A stretch of DNA of 64,000 bases from an uncultured Oscillospiraceae bacterium (GTDB lineage: Bacteria; Bacillota; Clostridia; Oscillospirales; Oscillospiraceae): positions 1 to 64,000 of the forward strand of contig CALWVS010000001.1 of the NCBI GenBank assembly GCA_944385095.1. Reading direction: 5' to 3'. The translations under genes were made by a program, and so were the position numbers. Positions 1 to 8,374 of the stretch are shown piece after piece (the stretch's first letter is position 1; each line of letters starts with the position of its first letter). The notes under the pieces are model-generated. The model was given only the letters and a program-made list of their open reading frames with translations. It had not been told where the DNA came from and did no database searches.

Positions 1-79
<79 letters not shown>

Positions 80-103
80 AAGGTCAGGATTGACCTTTGA
101 AAT

Positions 104-179
104 GCCTCCTTAGCTCAGTCGGTAGAGCATGCGGCTGTTAACCGCAGGGTCGTTGGTTCGAGTCCAACAGGTGGCGCCA
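104..179 (+). tRNA. tRNA-Asn (GTT)
   Basis: Full cloverleaf of 76 bases with anticodon GTT in the loop CTGTTAA, a GTTGG/CCAAC T stem and an encoded CCA end. The acceptor stem has one U-U mismatch (position 107 against 172). The other six pairs are standard. Confidence 0.95.
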
Positions 180-182
180 AAA

Positions 183-218
183 CGCGGCTTGCCGCCAAGT
201 TGTTTGACGGCAAGCCAC
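183..218 (+). other. Hairpin between tRNA-Asn and tRNA-Ile2
   Basis: Arms CGCGGCTTGCCG and CGGCAAGCCACG pair over 12 bases with one mismatch and an 11-12 base loop. There is no long T run after it (only TTCTTT), so it may be a processing or attenuation structure rather than a full terminator. Confidence 0.4.
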
Positions 219-250
219 GTTCTTTCCGAACGTAACGTGTGACGGCTTAT

Positions 251-327
251 GGGCCTTTAGCTCAGTTGGTTAGAGCAGCCGGCTCATAACCGGCCGGTCC
301 ACGGTTCGAGCCCGTGAAGGCCCACCA
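251..327 (+). tRNA. tRNA with CAT anticodon, probably tRNA-Ile2
   Basis: A 77-base cloverleaf with anticodon CAT in the loop CTCATAA and an encoded CCA. From memory of Bacillus tRNA-Ile2, the body (GG-CCTTTAGCTCAGTTGGTTAGAGCA and CCGGTC) resembles that species, whose C34 is converted to lysidine by TilS, more than an elongator or initiator tRNA-Met. A TilS gene is in this window at 37318-38757. The identity (Ile2 versus Met) is inference. Confidence 0.85.
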
Positions 328-330
328 CAT

Positions 331-406
331 AGGGGTATAGCTCAGCAGGTAGAGCAGCGGTCTCCAAAACCGCGTGCCGAGGGTTCGATTCCTTCTGCCC
401 CTGCCA
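331..406 (+). tRNA. tRNA-Trp (CCA)
   Basis: A 76-base cloverleaf. Anticodon stem GCGGT/ACCGC with anticodon CCA, acceptor AGGGGTA paired with TGCCCCT (one G-U), encoded CCA end. It begins only three bases after the preceding tRNA, so the two are surely cotranscribed. Confidence 0.95.
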
Positions 407-450
407 GAGTATTACAGAGCAATCTGTTTTCATAGTTATTTGTTTTAAAT

Positions 451-527
<77 letters not shown>

Positions 528-635
528 TTTAAACAACTCCAGTCGGGAGACTGTTTATAAGATCGGGCGAAAGTCCGAGCTGAGAAAATTTCAGGTGTGA
601 GCCTGTTTGAATAAAAACCCCTTTGGGGTGTGTAT

Positions 636-711
<76 letters not shown>

Positions 712-745
712 AGAAACACCAGTTTTTCTGGTGTTTCTTTTTTTG
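712..745 (+). terminator. Intrinsic terminator of the rRNA/tRNA operon
   Basis: Perfect 11-bp stem AGAAACACCAG / CTGGTGTTTCT with a T5 loop, followed by a run of Ts. It starts one base after the CCA of tRNA-Thr. Confidence 0.9.
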
Positions 746-770
746 TTTTAAAAGACAGGAGATGAAAGAT

Positions 771-1865
771 GTGGGAGAAGGCTATGTGGAAAAAATAAAA
801 TGGGCAATGAATCAACCACTCAAACCTCAGGATAGTCTTTTTATTCTGATAGGAATATTCTTGTTATTTTTTTTCATCATATGGGCGGATGGATGGTATC
901 GAACACATAAAAACAGACGATTGTCTCAAAAATTTAGGAAAGAATATCCCCATGCAGCTCTTGTTTATTTGTTCTTAGAAAATCAGCCAGTGGAAAAGGG
1001 AACTGTACATTGTATCAATGGAGTGATTTCTCCCCTTTTTTTCATTTCAGCAAAAGAACATCCTCATAAGTACAAAGGATTGGCTTTCTATGCATTGCCT
1101 GGGGAACTAACCATACAATGTATGGTTCCAGTGAAAAAAAGAGGCAAGAAAAAAATCATCACAACTGCTCCTGCCTCTTTTTCTGTAGAGACAGATGCAA
1201 GTTATGAAATGCAGATACACCTTACAGGTTGGTTGAAAGTCAATATGCTAAAAGGATATGAAATTCCTGTTGTTGTACAAGAGCCAGTTCAGAAAGTGGT
1301 TCATACAGTAGAGCATAGATTGAAAACCCCAATATTTACTGATATTGTAGCAAACTATAGAATTCAGGAGCTAAAACGGCTTGTTTTCGCTATCGTATTG
1401 TTGTATTCGCTCTTAGGTTCTCAGGTATGGCTTACCAATCTGCCAAAATATGTGTTGCTTATTCCATTTGTACTATGTTTGTTTGTACTGATTAAAATGA
1501 TAACGGTAGGTACAAAACAGTTTTATCACATTGAGAACACACTGTCAGAAAGGGTCAAGGAACAAATCCAGATACAATTTCAAAACCCCCACCCTATTTA
1601 TTCATTATTTTCTGGAGAGGTTCACCTACTGAAAAATTGCTTAATTTGCAGACAAGGTGGTATCCTGCATCTTATTTTGTTGGACCAAATTGGAAGCGTT
1701 TATGATTTGGCTTATGCTGGTACTTATGGAACAGTAAAAACAATGGTGATTGAAATGAAAAATGGGAAACGATACAAATTGGAGTTTTTTGGCAGACATA
1801 AAAAAGAGCTTTCACTTGTTCAGGCATGGATTCAGAAATATAACCCAAATATAATGGTACAATAA
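771..1865 (+). CDS. Membrane protein of unknown function
   Basis: I do not recognise a named family. The protein of about 364 residues has a hydrophobic segment near the N-terminus (around FILIGIFLLFFFIIW), a soluble middle part, a pair of hydrophobic segments at about two-thirds of the length, and a soluble C-terminal tail (SGEVHLLKNC to KRYKLEFFG) whose strand-rich look could be a PH-like domain. The start is uncertain. The open frame reaches back into tRNA-Thr, which cannot be coding. GTG at 771 is 9 bases after AGGAG and is my choice; GTG at 786 (after GGAGAAGG) is an alternative. The frame is A/T-richer than its neighbours. It may be cotranscribed with trmO, 23 bases downstream. Confidence 0.7.
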   Translation: MGEGYVEKIKWAMNQPLKPQDSLFILIGIFLLFFFIIWADGWYRTHKNRRLSQKFRKEYPHAALVYLFLENQPVEKGTVHCINGVISPLFFISAKEHPHKYKGLAFYALPGELTIQCMVPVKKRGKKKIITTAPASFSVETDASYEMQIHLTGWLKVNMLKGYEIPVVVQEPVQKVVHTVEHRLKTPIFTDIVANYRIQELKRLVFAIVLLYSLLGSQVWLTNLPKYVLLIPFVLCLFVLIKMITVGTKQFYHIENTLSERVKEQIQIQFQNPHPIYSLFSGEVHLLKNCLICRQGGILHLILLDQIGSVYDLAYAGTYGTVKTMVIEMKNGKRYKLEFFGRHKKELSLVQAWIQKYNPNIMVQ

Positions 1866-1888
1866 GCAAATAGACAGGGGTATTTATT

Positions 1889-2572
1889 ATGGAACTACAT
1901 CATTTCAAAGTGATTGCCAGAATACAGACAGACTTTAAAACAAAGTTTGGGATACCAAGACAAAGTGGATTGGTTCAAGAAGTGAAAGGGAAAATTATCT
2001 TTGAACCAGACTATCGCAATGCAGATGCGGTGCGAGGGATAGAGGACTTTACACATATTTGGCTTATCTGGCAGTTTTCCGAAGCGGTGCGGGAGCAGTG
2101 GTCACCAACAGTGCGACCGCCTCGTTTGGGTGGGAACAAACGAATGGGCGTATTTGCAACCAGATCACCCTTTCGTCCCAATGCCATAGGATTATCCTGT
2201 GTCAGGTTGGAGAAAGTCGAATACACACAAAGCAATGGTCCAGTCCTTCATGTCTCAGGGGTTGATTTAATGGATGGAACTCCTATTTATGATATAAAAC
2301 CCTATCTGCCCTATGCAGACTGTCATCCAGAGGCAGTGGGTGGATTTGCAAGCACACCAAAAGAGGCTACCTTACAGGTAGTAGACCCAAACAACTTGCT
2401 TTCTAACCTATGTGAGGAAAAAAGAACAGCTCTGGTAGGGGTTTTATCACAAGACCCCAGACCTACCTATCAAAACGACCCTAAGCGAGTGTATGGAATG
2501 TGTTTTGGTGGGTATGAGGTAAAGTTTAGAGTGGTAGACAATCAACTATGGATTGAGTCTATTTTGGAATAA
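1889..2572 (+). CDS. trmO: tRNA (t6A37) N6-methyltransferase TrmO
   Basis: TrmO (YaeB/TsaA-like family) uses S-adenosylmethionine to methylate N6 of t6A at position 37 of tRNA-Thr that reads ACY codons. The family core is visible: the GIPRQSG segment, FTHIWLIWQF, the RPPRLGGNKRMGVFATRSPFRPNAIG stretch (residues about 71-97, key PPRLGG, ATRSPFRPN) and DLMDGTPIYDIKPYLPYAD. The 227-residue length fits the family. It starts 23 bases after the unknown membrane protein and lies just downstream of a tRNA array that includes tRNA-Thr(GGT). The function is inferred from the family. Confidence 0.9.
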   Translation: MELHHFKVIARIQTDFKTKFGIPRQSGLVQEVKGKIIFEPDYRNADAVRGIEDFTHIWLIWQFSEAVREQWSPTVRPPRLGGNKRMGVFATRSPFRPNAIGLSCVRLEKVEYTQSNGPVLHVSGVDLMDGTPIYDIKPYLPYADCHPEAVGGFASTPKEATLQVVDPNNLLSNLCEEKRTALVGVLSQDPRPTYQNDPKRVYGMCFGGYEVKFRVVDNQLWIESILE

Positions 2573-2706
2573 ACTAAGATATGCAAATATCAGGAAGATT
2601 TTGCTTGTTTCCTGTGAACCAATACAGTACAATGATGAGCAGAGCAAGTTAGACTGTTCTTTGTAGTGCTCTTAAAATAGTGAAAGGTGAAGCAGGTGAA
2701 ACAATC

Positions 2707-4662
2707 ATGTGGTTAGGTGTAGATTACTATCCTGAACAATGGGATTTCTCCATGTTGGAGAAAGATTTGGATACAATTTGTGAATTGGGATGCAATGTCA
2801 TTCGTATTGCAGAATTTGCATGGCATCTCATGGAAAAGAAAGAGGGACAATTTGACTTTTCCTTTTTTGACCATGTGATAGAGCAGGCAAAAGTTCGTGG
2901 CTTAAAGATTGTACTGGGAACTCCTACAGCGACCATTCCCGCATGGCTTGCAAAAAAATATCCTGATATTTTATCAGAGTTTGAAAATGGAACCAAACGT
3001 ACCTTTGGGGGACGGCATGTATATTGCTTTAACAGTCAGATGATGTATCAATATTCAGAACGGATTATCCGGGCAATGGCAGAGCACTATAAACATGAAA
3101 CAGCGGTTGTTGCATGGCAGATTGACAATGAACTGGGACATGAGGGCAGTGACATCTGCTACTGTCATCAGTGCAGAAATGCCTTCCGTACCTATTTAGA
3201 GAAAAAGTTTGAGGGAGATATAGACAGACTGAATCAGACCTATGGAACAACCTTCTGGTCTCAGGAGTATAATGCGTTTGATGAAATCCCCATTCCTACA
3301 CAGACCATTACAACCCACAATCCTGCCCTTCGGCTGGATTGGGAGAGATTTCGCAGTGAAAGTATCGTTCGATTTGCAGAGTTCCAAAGCAATCTTTTAA
3401 AAGAAATCATTCCCAATGTGGTGGTGATACATGATTTTCCTGGAGGTGGTCTTGGAAAACATGTAGATTACTCAGTTATATCCAAAAGTCTTGATATTGC
3501 CGCTTATAACAACTATCCGGTGTGGGGTGGTCAGCGAGAGCCACTTCCACCCAATGAAATCGCTTTTGGATTGGACTATATTAGAGGGTTGAAGCAGAAA
3601 AATTTCTGGATTACAGAAGCAATTATGGGAGCACAGGGGCATGATGTGACTGGATTTTCACCCAGACCCAATCAAGCCAAAATGTGGGCTTATCAGGGAA
3701 TGGCTCGGGGCTGTGAATCTCTGTTCTTTTTCCGGTATCGTGGAGCCACCAAAGGTGCAGAGCAATTTTGCTATGGTGTTCTCGACGCAGACAATGTAAA
3801 GAGAAGAAAGTTCTACGAGGTACAGAACTTTTTCAAAGATATCAAACAGTATAAAAATGCCTTGGAAACACCCATTCAAAGTCAGGTTGCCATTGTATAT
3901 GATTATGATTCCCTTGCCGCGTTTCGCATTCAGAGACAGAGTATTCTGTTGGATTGTGAAGTGGAGATGAAAAAATATCACAAGTTTTTCTATGACCGCA
4001 ATGTTCCTGTGGACATCATTCCAATTCATGGAGATTTGACAGGATACAAGGTGCTGATTCTGCCACAGATGATGATTGCAAAACCAGAGTTTCAGAAGAA
4101 ATGTATGGAGTTTGTGGAACAGGGTGGAACACTCATTCTCACCTATCGTGATTTTGTAAAGGATATTGACAATAACCTTGTTTTTGGAAAACAGATTCCA
4201 GTGGATTTTGACTCCTTTGCTGGTGTATGTGTGGTGGAAACCGAAAGTCTGCAAGATGGACAGGTATTTCCATTGGTGGGAGAAGGACAACTGAAACATG
4301 TGCAGGGCAATGGAGGAATTTTCCGTGATATGGTGGTGCCCAGTGATGCCCAAGTATTATTGCGATATCAGGATGAATTTTATCAGGAATTTGTGGCTGT
4401 GACAAAGAAGCAGCAAAAAGATGGCTATGTGTATTATGTGGGCTGTGGGATGGAAGAGGCTGTTTTGGAAAAAATTCTGGAACAGGTGACAGCGGAGCAG
4501 AACATATCAACCATACACACAGAATCTGGAGTGGAGCTAGTGTGGCGAGGAGAGGGAGAAGGACGAATTTGCATGGTTCTCAACCATAACGACCATGAGG
4601 TGGTATATGAAAATCAAACATTAGCCCCATTCCAATGCGCAATCTATCAAACAACAATGTAA
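2707..4662 (+). CDS. Beta-galactosidase, glycoside hydrolase family 42
   Basis: A 651-residue cytoplasmic GH42 enzyme expected to release terminal beta-galactose. It starts with the family signature GVDYYPEQW. The acid/base Glu is E142 in QIDNELGH and the nucleophile is E304 in FWITEAIMG. Four cysteines that bind zinc in Thermus A4 beta-galactosidase are matched by C107, C151, C153 and C156. The C-terminal half carries the trimerisation-type domain (VAIVYDYDS onward). ATG 2707 is chosen over the GTG at 2680 because GCAGGTGA precedes it at a normal distance and MWLGVDYYPEQ is the natural family N-terminus. There is no signal peptide, so the substrate must be imported first. It appears monocistronic, with a strong terminator after it. 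Confidence 0.93.
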   Translation: MWLGVDYYPEQWDFSMLEKDLDTICELGCNVIRIAEFAWHLMEKKEGQFDFSFFDHVIEQAKVRGLKIVLGTPTATIPAWLAKKYPDILSEFENGTKRTFGGRHVYCFNSQMMYQYSERIIRAMAEHYKHETAVVAWQIDNELGHEGSDICYCHQCRNAFRTYLEKKFEGDIDRLNQTYGTTFWSQEYNAFDEIPIPTQTITTHNPALRLDWERFRSESIVRFAEFQSNLLKEIIPNVVVIHDFPGGGLGKHVDYSVISKSLDIAAYNNYPVWGGQREPLPPNEIAFGLDYIRGLKQKNFWITEAIMGAQGHDVTGFSPRPNQAKMWAYQGMARGCESLFFFRYRGATKGAEQFCYGVLDADNVKRRKFYEVQNFFKDIKQYKNALETPIQSQVAIVYDYDSLAAFRIQRQSILLDCEVEMKKYHKFFYDRNVPVDIIPIHGDLTGYKVLILPQMMIAKPEFQKKCMEFVEQGGTLILTYRDFVKDIDNNLVFGKQIPVDFDSFAGVCVVETESLQDGQVFPLVGEGQLKHVQGNGGIFRDMVVPSDAQVLLRYQDEFYQEFVAVTKKQQKDGYVYYVGCGMEEAVLEKILEQVTAEQNISTIHTESGVELVWRGEGEGRICMVLNHNDHEVVYENQTLAPFQCAIYQTTM

Positions 4663-4678
4663 AATCTGGCTGAACATA

Positions 4679-4728
4679 AGACAGCAGAATGTAAGAAAAC
4701 CGCTTACATTCTGCTGTCTCTTTTGTTA
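4679..4728. terminator. Bidirectional terminator between GH42 and M16 genes
   Basis: Perfect 17-bp stem (4679-4695 with 4703-4719) and a 7-base loop, followed by CTTTTGTTATTTT on the plus strand. It lies between two convergent genes. Confidence 0.88.
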
Positions 4729-6000
4729 TTTTATGATGTTTGCCTTTTCATGAGTAGAGAGCCAATGCTGATAATAATCATTGGACTGAATTTGACCAAC
4801 ACCGGAAAATGAAGCATTGGAGAACGTGAAAATTTCCTGGGCAAGGCATTTTAATTGTGCACAGGTGATTTGGTCATAGGCGTCTAAAATCTCTTCTATT
4901 TCCTTAATCCGTCCATAGGACAGAGTAGAGACACCCATATGGCTCATGCGAGCCTGTACTGATTCAGTACCCATAAGAATGTTTGCTTTAGTCTGTTCCT
5001 TTACACGGGTTAATTCTTCCTGTGAGGGACCGTGTTCAGCCAGAGTTTGCACAATGGATGCAATGGTATCCAGAGCCATTTGTTCCTGTTCCTGACCAAG
5101 TGCAGCATAGATTCCCACAAATCCTGTGTCTACATAGTCAGACAGATAAGAATAAATAGTATAACACAGACCACGCTGCTCACGCAGTTCCTGAAAGAGA
5201 CGAGAGGAACAGCCACCACCTAAAATAGAATTGAGTAAAATCAGTTGATAGCGTCGGGGATCAGAAAAAGGCATTCCTGGAAACGCCAGAATCAAATGGT
5301 TTTGTTCAATTGCCTTTTCTCTTATTGTTACAGCAGGGCGATAACTGGAAGGAATTTGTTCTGAACGCTGGCGTTTTGGAAGGGTGTTCAGATAATCAAT
5401 CAATGTCTGTACATGGGCATCTGTAAAGCTGCCGGCGAGGGAGACAACAATAGAAGTGGAACAATAGTGGTTATCATGCCAAGTTCGGAGCCAGTCCCCA
5501 TCCATCTGTGACAATGTGGAGGCTTTTCCCAGAATGGGGCGACCCAAAGGGGTATCCTGATAGATTGCCATAGAAAGTTGCTCTGCACATAAATCTTCTG
5601 GGGTATCTTCATACATATCAATTTCTTCGAGAATGACGCCACGCTCTAATAGCACATTTTCCTGTTCAAAGGTGGAGCAAAAGAGCATGTCACACAAGAG
5701 AGAAATGGTGCGGTCTAGGTGGGTATCCAGACAGCGGGCATAAAAACAGGTGCTTTCTTTGGTGGTATATGCATTCACCTGTCCCCCCAGAGCATCCATC
5801 TCTTTGGCCAGTGCAGAGGCGGAACGGGTTGTGGTGCCTTTGAATAACATATGCTCAATAAAATGGGCTGCACCATTTTCAAAGTCTGTTTCATGGCGAG
5901 AACCTACACCAATGAAGAAACCAATAGCAGCAGAACGCACATTGGGCATATGTTCTGTTAAAATACGCACACCATTGGATAGTGTGATCACTTCGTGCAT
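4726..6000 (-). CDS. M16 family zinc metallopeptidase (processing protease)
   Basis: A 424-residue single-unit M16 (insulinase/mitochondrial processing peptidase-like) protease. The inverted zinc motif HxxEH is H46-F-I-E49-H50, with the usual downstream Glu helix (ERGVILEEIDMYED). The C-terminal half holds the inactive M16_C domain (PYRPAV-like region, GGGCSSRLFQELREQRGLCYTIYS). This matches the Bacillus YmxG/MlpA group, thought to cleave peptides or regulate extracellular protease expression. ATG at 6000 is preceded by AAAGGAG. It is convergent with the GH42 gene and divergent from spoIIQ. Confidence 0.9.
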   Translation of the reverse strand: MHEVITLSNGVRILTEHMPNVRSAAIGFFIGVGSRHETDFENGAAHFIEHMLFKGTTTRSASALAKEMDALGGQVNAYTTKESTCFYARCLDTHLDRTISLLCDMLFCSTFEQENVLLERGVILEEIDMYEDTPEDLCAEQLSMAIYQDTPLGRPILGKASTLSQMDGDWLRTWHDNHYCSTSIVVSLAGSFTDAHVQTLIDYLNTLPKRQRSEQIPSSYRPAVTIREKAIEQNHLILAFPGMPFSDPRRYQLILLNSILGGGCSSRLFQELREQRGLCYTIYSYLSDYVDTGFVGIYAALGQEQEQMALDTIASIVQTLAEHGPSQEELTRVKEQTKANILMGTESVQARMSHMGVSTLSYGRIKEIEEILDAYDQITCAQLKCLAQEIFTFSNASFSGVGQIQSNDYYQHWLSTHEKANIIK

Positions 6001-6153
6001 AATCTACTCTCCTTTATCGTAGAAATTTAGGTCTATTATATCATAAAACGCCATGAAATAATACAATACAGATGGATTTTGAATGGTGCCTGTAAAGGCT
6101 GCAAGTAGAATGACACAAAAAGGAATTGGATGGAAGAAAAATGCCCAAAACCT

Positions 6154-6183
6154 GTATAGAGATGTAGAGAGCTGGTAACAATA
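6154..6183 (+). promoter_or_regulatory. SigF/SigG-type forespore promoter
   Basis: GTATA at 6154-6158, a 15-base spacer, then GGTAACAATA at 6174-6183. This fits the known SigF/SigG consensus (about GYATA, N15, GGNNANANTR). It lies 21 bases upstream of the spoIIQ-like start codon, which is what this gene would need for forespore expression. The match was found by eye. Confidence 0.7.
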
Positions 6184-6204
6184 GAGTTCGGAGGTGGTTT
6201 CGAT

Positions 6205-6957
6205 ATGAAACACAATCGCTTGGGAAAACTGGGCGAATTCGTACTGGGAAAGGGCTTCTACATAGTCCTATTCCTGTGCGTAGCCGCAATTGGAATTTCG
6301 GGCTATTTTTTGATTGATTTCGTCAATGTAGAAGAAGAATCTAAATCAGTCACTGCAAATCCCAGCATCACATTACCAGACAGCAGCGCATCTGTTACCA
6401 CACCGCAACCAGAACAGGAAACCAAGCAGGAGACAACGGAGACAGAGAAACCAGTACAGGAATCCATGCCAGATGACCCAGAGGCAGTGGAACCAACACA
6501 GGAAACACCAGAAGCTCCAGAAGCGCAGCAGGAGGAGCGAAAACCTGTGGTGTATACCTGGCCGGTAAAAGGAGAAATTTTGCGTACCTTCAGTTTAGAA
6601 ACTCTGTCCTATGATGTAACCATGGGAGACTGGAGAACCCACAATGGCATTGATATCTCTGCTGAAGCTGGATGGAATGTAATGGCAGCAGGAGAGGGTC
6701 AGGTTGTGGATGTGTATGAGGATGCGTTAATGGGTGTGACTGTTGTGGTACAGCAGCCAGATGGAGTTGTGGCAACCTACTCCAATTTGGCATCCAATCC
6801 GCCAGTATCTGTGGGAGATACCGTTGATACAGGAAGTATTTTAGGGCAAATTGGAGATACAGCCATTGCAGAAAGTGGACTGAAGAGTCATTTGCATCTG
6901 GAAATGACAGCAGATGAACAGGCAGTAGACCCTCTAAACTATTTGCCAGAAAAATAA
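6205..6957 (+). CDS. spoIIQ: SpoIIQ-like M23 (LytM) sporulation peptidase
   Basis: SpoIIQ is made in the forespore and spans its membrane; its LytM domain meets SpoIIIAH across the intermembrane space. This 250-residue protein has a short cytoplasmic start, one transmembrane helix (about residues 17-37), an acidic Pro/Gln/Glu-rich linker (about 45-112) and a C-terminal M23 domain. Both zinc motifs are intact: HNGID (HxxxD) and HLHLE (HxH). Bacillus SpoIIQ lacks the first His, while clostridial proteins such as that of C. difficile keep it, so this one could be catalytically active. GGAGGT lies before the ATG and a SigF/SigG-type promoter lies upstream. It is followed by the spore protease gene gpr. 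An ordinary M23 endopeptidase is the alternative. Confidence 0.85.
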   Translation: MKHNRLGKLGEFVLGKGFYIVLFLCVAAIGISGYFLIDFVNVEEESKSVTANPSITLPDSSASVTTPQPEQETKQETTETEKPVQESMPDDPEAVEPTQETPEAPEAQQEERKPVVYTWPVKGEILRTFSLETLSYDVTMGDWRTHNGIDISAEAGWNVMAAGEGQVVDVYEDALMGVTVVVQQPDGVVATYSNLASNPPVSVGDTVDTGSILGQIGDTAIAESGLKSHLHLEMTADEQAVDPLNYLPEK

Positions 6958-6963
6958 GGAAGG

Positions 6964-7000
6964 AAAATAGCTGCAATTCTATGAGTTGCAGCTATTTTTA
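6964..7000 (+). terminator. Terminator after the spoIIQ-like gene
   Basis: Perfect 13-bp stem AAAATAGCTGCAA / TTGCAGCTATTTT ending in a T run. It lies 7 bases after the stop codon and 17 bases before the gpr start, so gpr must have a promoter in or beyond this hairpin or depend on read-through. Confidence 0.8.
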
Positions 7001-7016
7001 AAAGCAGGTGTAGAAT

Positions 7017-7907
7017 ATGGACAGTATCCGAACCGATTTGGCTTTGGAAGCCAAGGAGTTATGGGAGGAGGGGGCAGAAGAAACCACCACATTACAGGGT
7101 GTAGAAGCAAGGGAATATCAATGTGAGGGTTTTGTGTGTGAAGAAGTCAGGATTTTAGATGAGAGAGGCGAACATGCCCTCAAAAAACCAGTGGGGACTT
7201 ATATTACTGTCAATTTAGAGGGATTGCTGACAGGGGAAGAAGGAATTTTTCAGCGGGCAATTCAGGCGATGGCAAAAGAATTGTCCCAGTTATTGCAGCC
7301 AAAGCAGGCACAGGGGCTTGTACTGGTGGTAGGCTTGGGAAATAGAGCCATTACACCGGATGCGCTGGGACCAAAAGTGCATGATTATACGTTAGTCACC
7401 CGTCATCTGGTGGAACATATGCCAGAACAATTTGGGGGGTTTCGTCCGGTGGTATCTCTTGCATCTGAGGTTCTGGGAACCACAGGAATGGAAAGTGGAG
7501 AATTGGTACAGGCAGTCTGTGAAAAGGTACAGCCAAGCTGTGTCATTGCAGTGGATGCATTGGCAGCCCGTTCCTTAGAGCGTCTGTGTAAAACGGTGCA
7601 GTTGTGTGATACAGGCATTACACCGGGGTCTGGAGTAGGGAATCACAGGATTGGACTCAATGAGCGTTCTTTGGGAGTTCCTGTTATTTCAATAGGGGTA
7701 CCCACTGTGGTTGAGGCAAGGACACTGGCGGTTGATTTACTGCATGGACAGGCTCACCCCCTATTAGAACAGGGAGAGGGGCTTTTTGTAACCCCAAAGG
7801 AGATTGACAGACAGGTGAATGAATTTGCAAAAGTAATTGGGTATGGGATTGGGATGGCACTGCATCAAGGCGTATGTCTTTCTGATTTAGAGTACCTGTT
7901 AGGATGA
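7017..7907 (+). CDS. gpr: GPR spore endopeptidase
   Basis: GPR (family A25) is made in the forespore as a zymogen, processes itself late in sporulation, and degrades small acid-soluble spore proteins at germination. The 296-residue protein matches the family along its length: N-terminal MDSIRTDLALEA, GNRAITPDALGP, the GTTGMESGE region and GVGNHRIGLNERSLGVPVISIGVPT (key DTGITPGSGVGN). The N-terminal propeptide is expected to end near the DLA/EA region or slightly later. It follows the spoIIQ-like gene and precedes a small membrane protein gene, forming a forespore cluster. Confidence 0.95.
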   Translation: MDSIRTDLALEAKELWEEGAEETTTLQGVEAREYQCEGFVCEEVRILDERGEHALKKPVGTYITVNLEGLLTGEEGIFQRAIQAMAKELSQLLQPKQAQGLVLVVGLGNRAITPDALGPKVHDYTLVTRHLVEHMPEQFGGFRPVVSLASEVLGTTGMESGELVQAVCEKVQPSCVIAVDALAARSLERLCKTVQLCDTGITPGSGVGNHRIGLNERSLGVPVISIGVPTVVEARTLAVDLLHGQAHPLLEQGEGLFVTPKEIDRQVNEFAKVIGYGIGMALHQGVCLSDLEYLLG

Positions 7908-7948
7908 GCAGAGAAATAGACAGTTGATGGAAAAGGGAGATGAATTAA

Positions 7949-8233
7949 ATGGTAAAAGGCATTACAAAACAGGTGATTCTGGTGAAGTCACCAGACCCCA
8001 AATTATTTGAGGAGGCAATTTTTATTGTAAAAGAGGAGGCATTGGCAAAAGAGGGATTGGATGCAGATCAGGTGATACGACAGGCAAGACAGGCTGCCGA
8101 CTGCTATTTAAAAGGGAATCGCAACTGGAAACGCACATTGCAAAAGACCTCTCTGTTGTCAGGGCTATTGTGGTGTGCCACAGGTGGAGTGTTGGCATCA
8201 GGAATCTGGATGATTTCCATGTTTTTATTTTAA
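7949..8233 (+). CDS. Small membrane protein of unknown function
   Basis: A 94-residue protein. A soluble N-terminal part of about 65 residues (KEEALAKEGLDADQVIRQAR looks helical) is followed by one transmembrane helix at the C-terminus (SLLSGLLWCATGGVLASGIWMISMFLF). I do not recognise the family. It begins 41 bases after gpr on the same strand with AAAGGGAGA before the ATG, so a sporulation-linked role is possible, but only from context. Confidence 0.65.
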   Translation: MVKGITKQVILVKSPDPKLFEEAIFIVKEEALAKEGLDADQVIRQARQAADCYLKGNRNWKRTLQKTSLLSGLLWCATGGVLASGIWMISMFLF

Positions 8234-8266
8234 AAGGTGGGGTCGGATTTCCGACCTCACCTTTCT
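8233..8266 (+). terminator. Probable terminator after the gpr cluster
   Basis: Stem AAAGGTGGGGTCGG / CCGACCTCACCTTT (14 bp with one G-U pair) with an ATTT loop. The tail TCTATAC is poor in T, which lowers confidence. Confidence 0.55.
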
Positions 8267-8374
8267 ATACAAAATTAAGTGGTCCAAGGCGTAAAAAATC
8301 AGAGAAAACACATCTATTCAAGAGAGGAAGTTGCTCTTATAATAATGGAATTATCATAGAAATGGGGGAATCAT

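Noticed and set aside
3658-4353. A 231-codon open frame opposite the GH42 gene
   Set aside because: It is antisense to a conserved catalytic protein and shows no family features.
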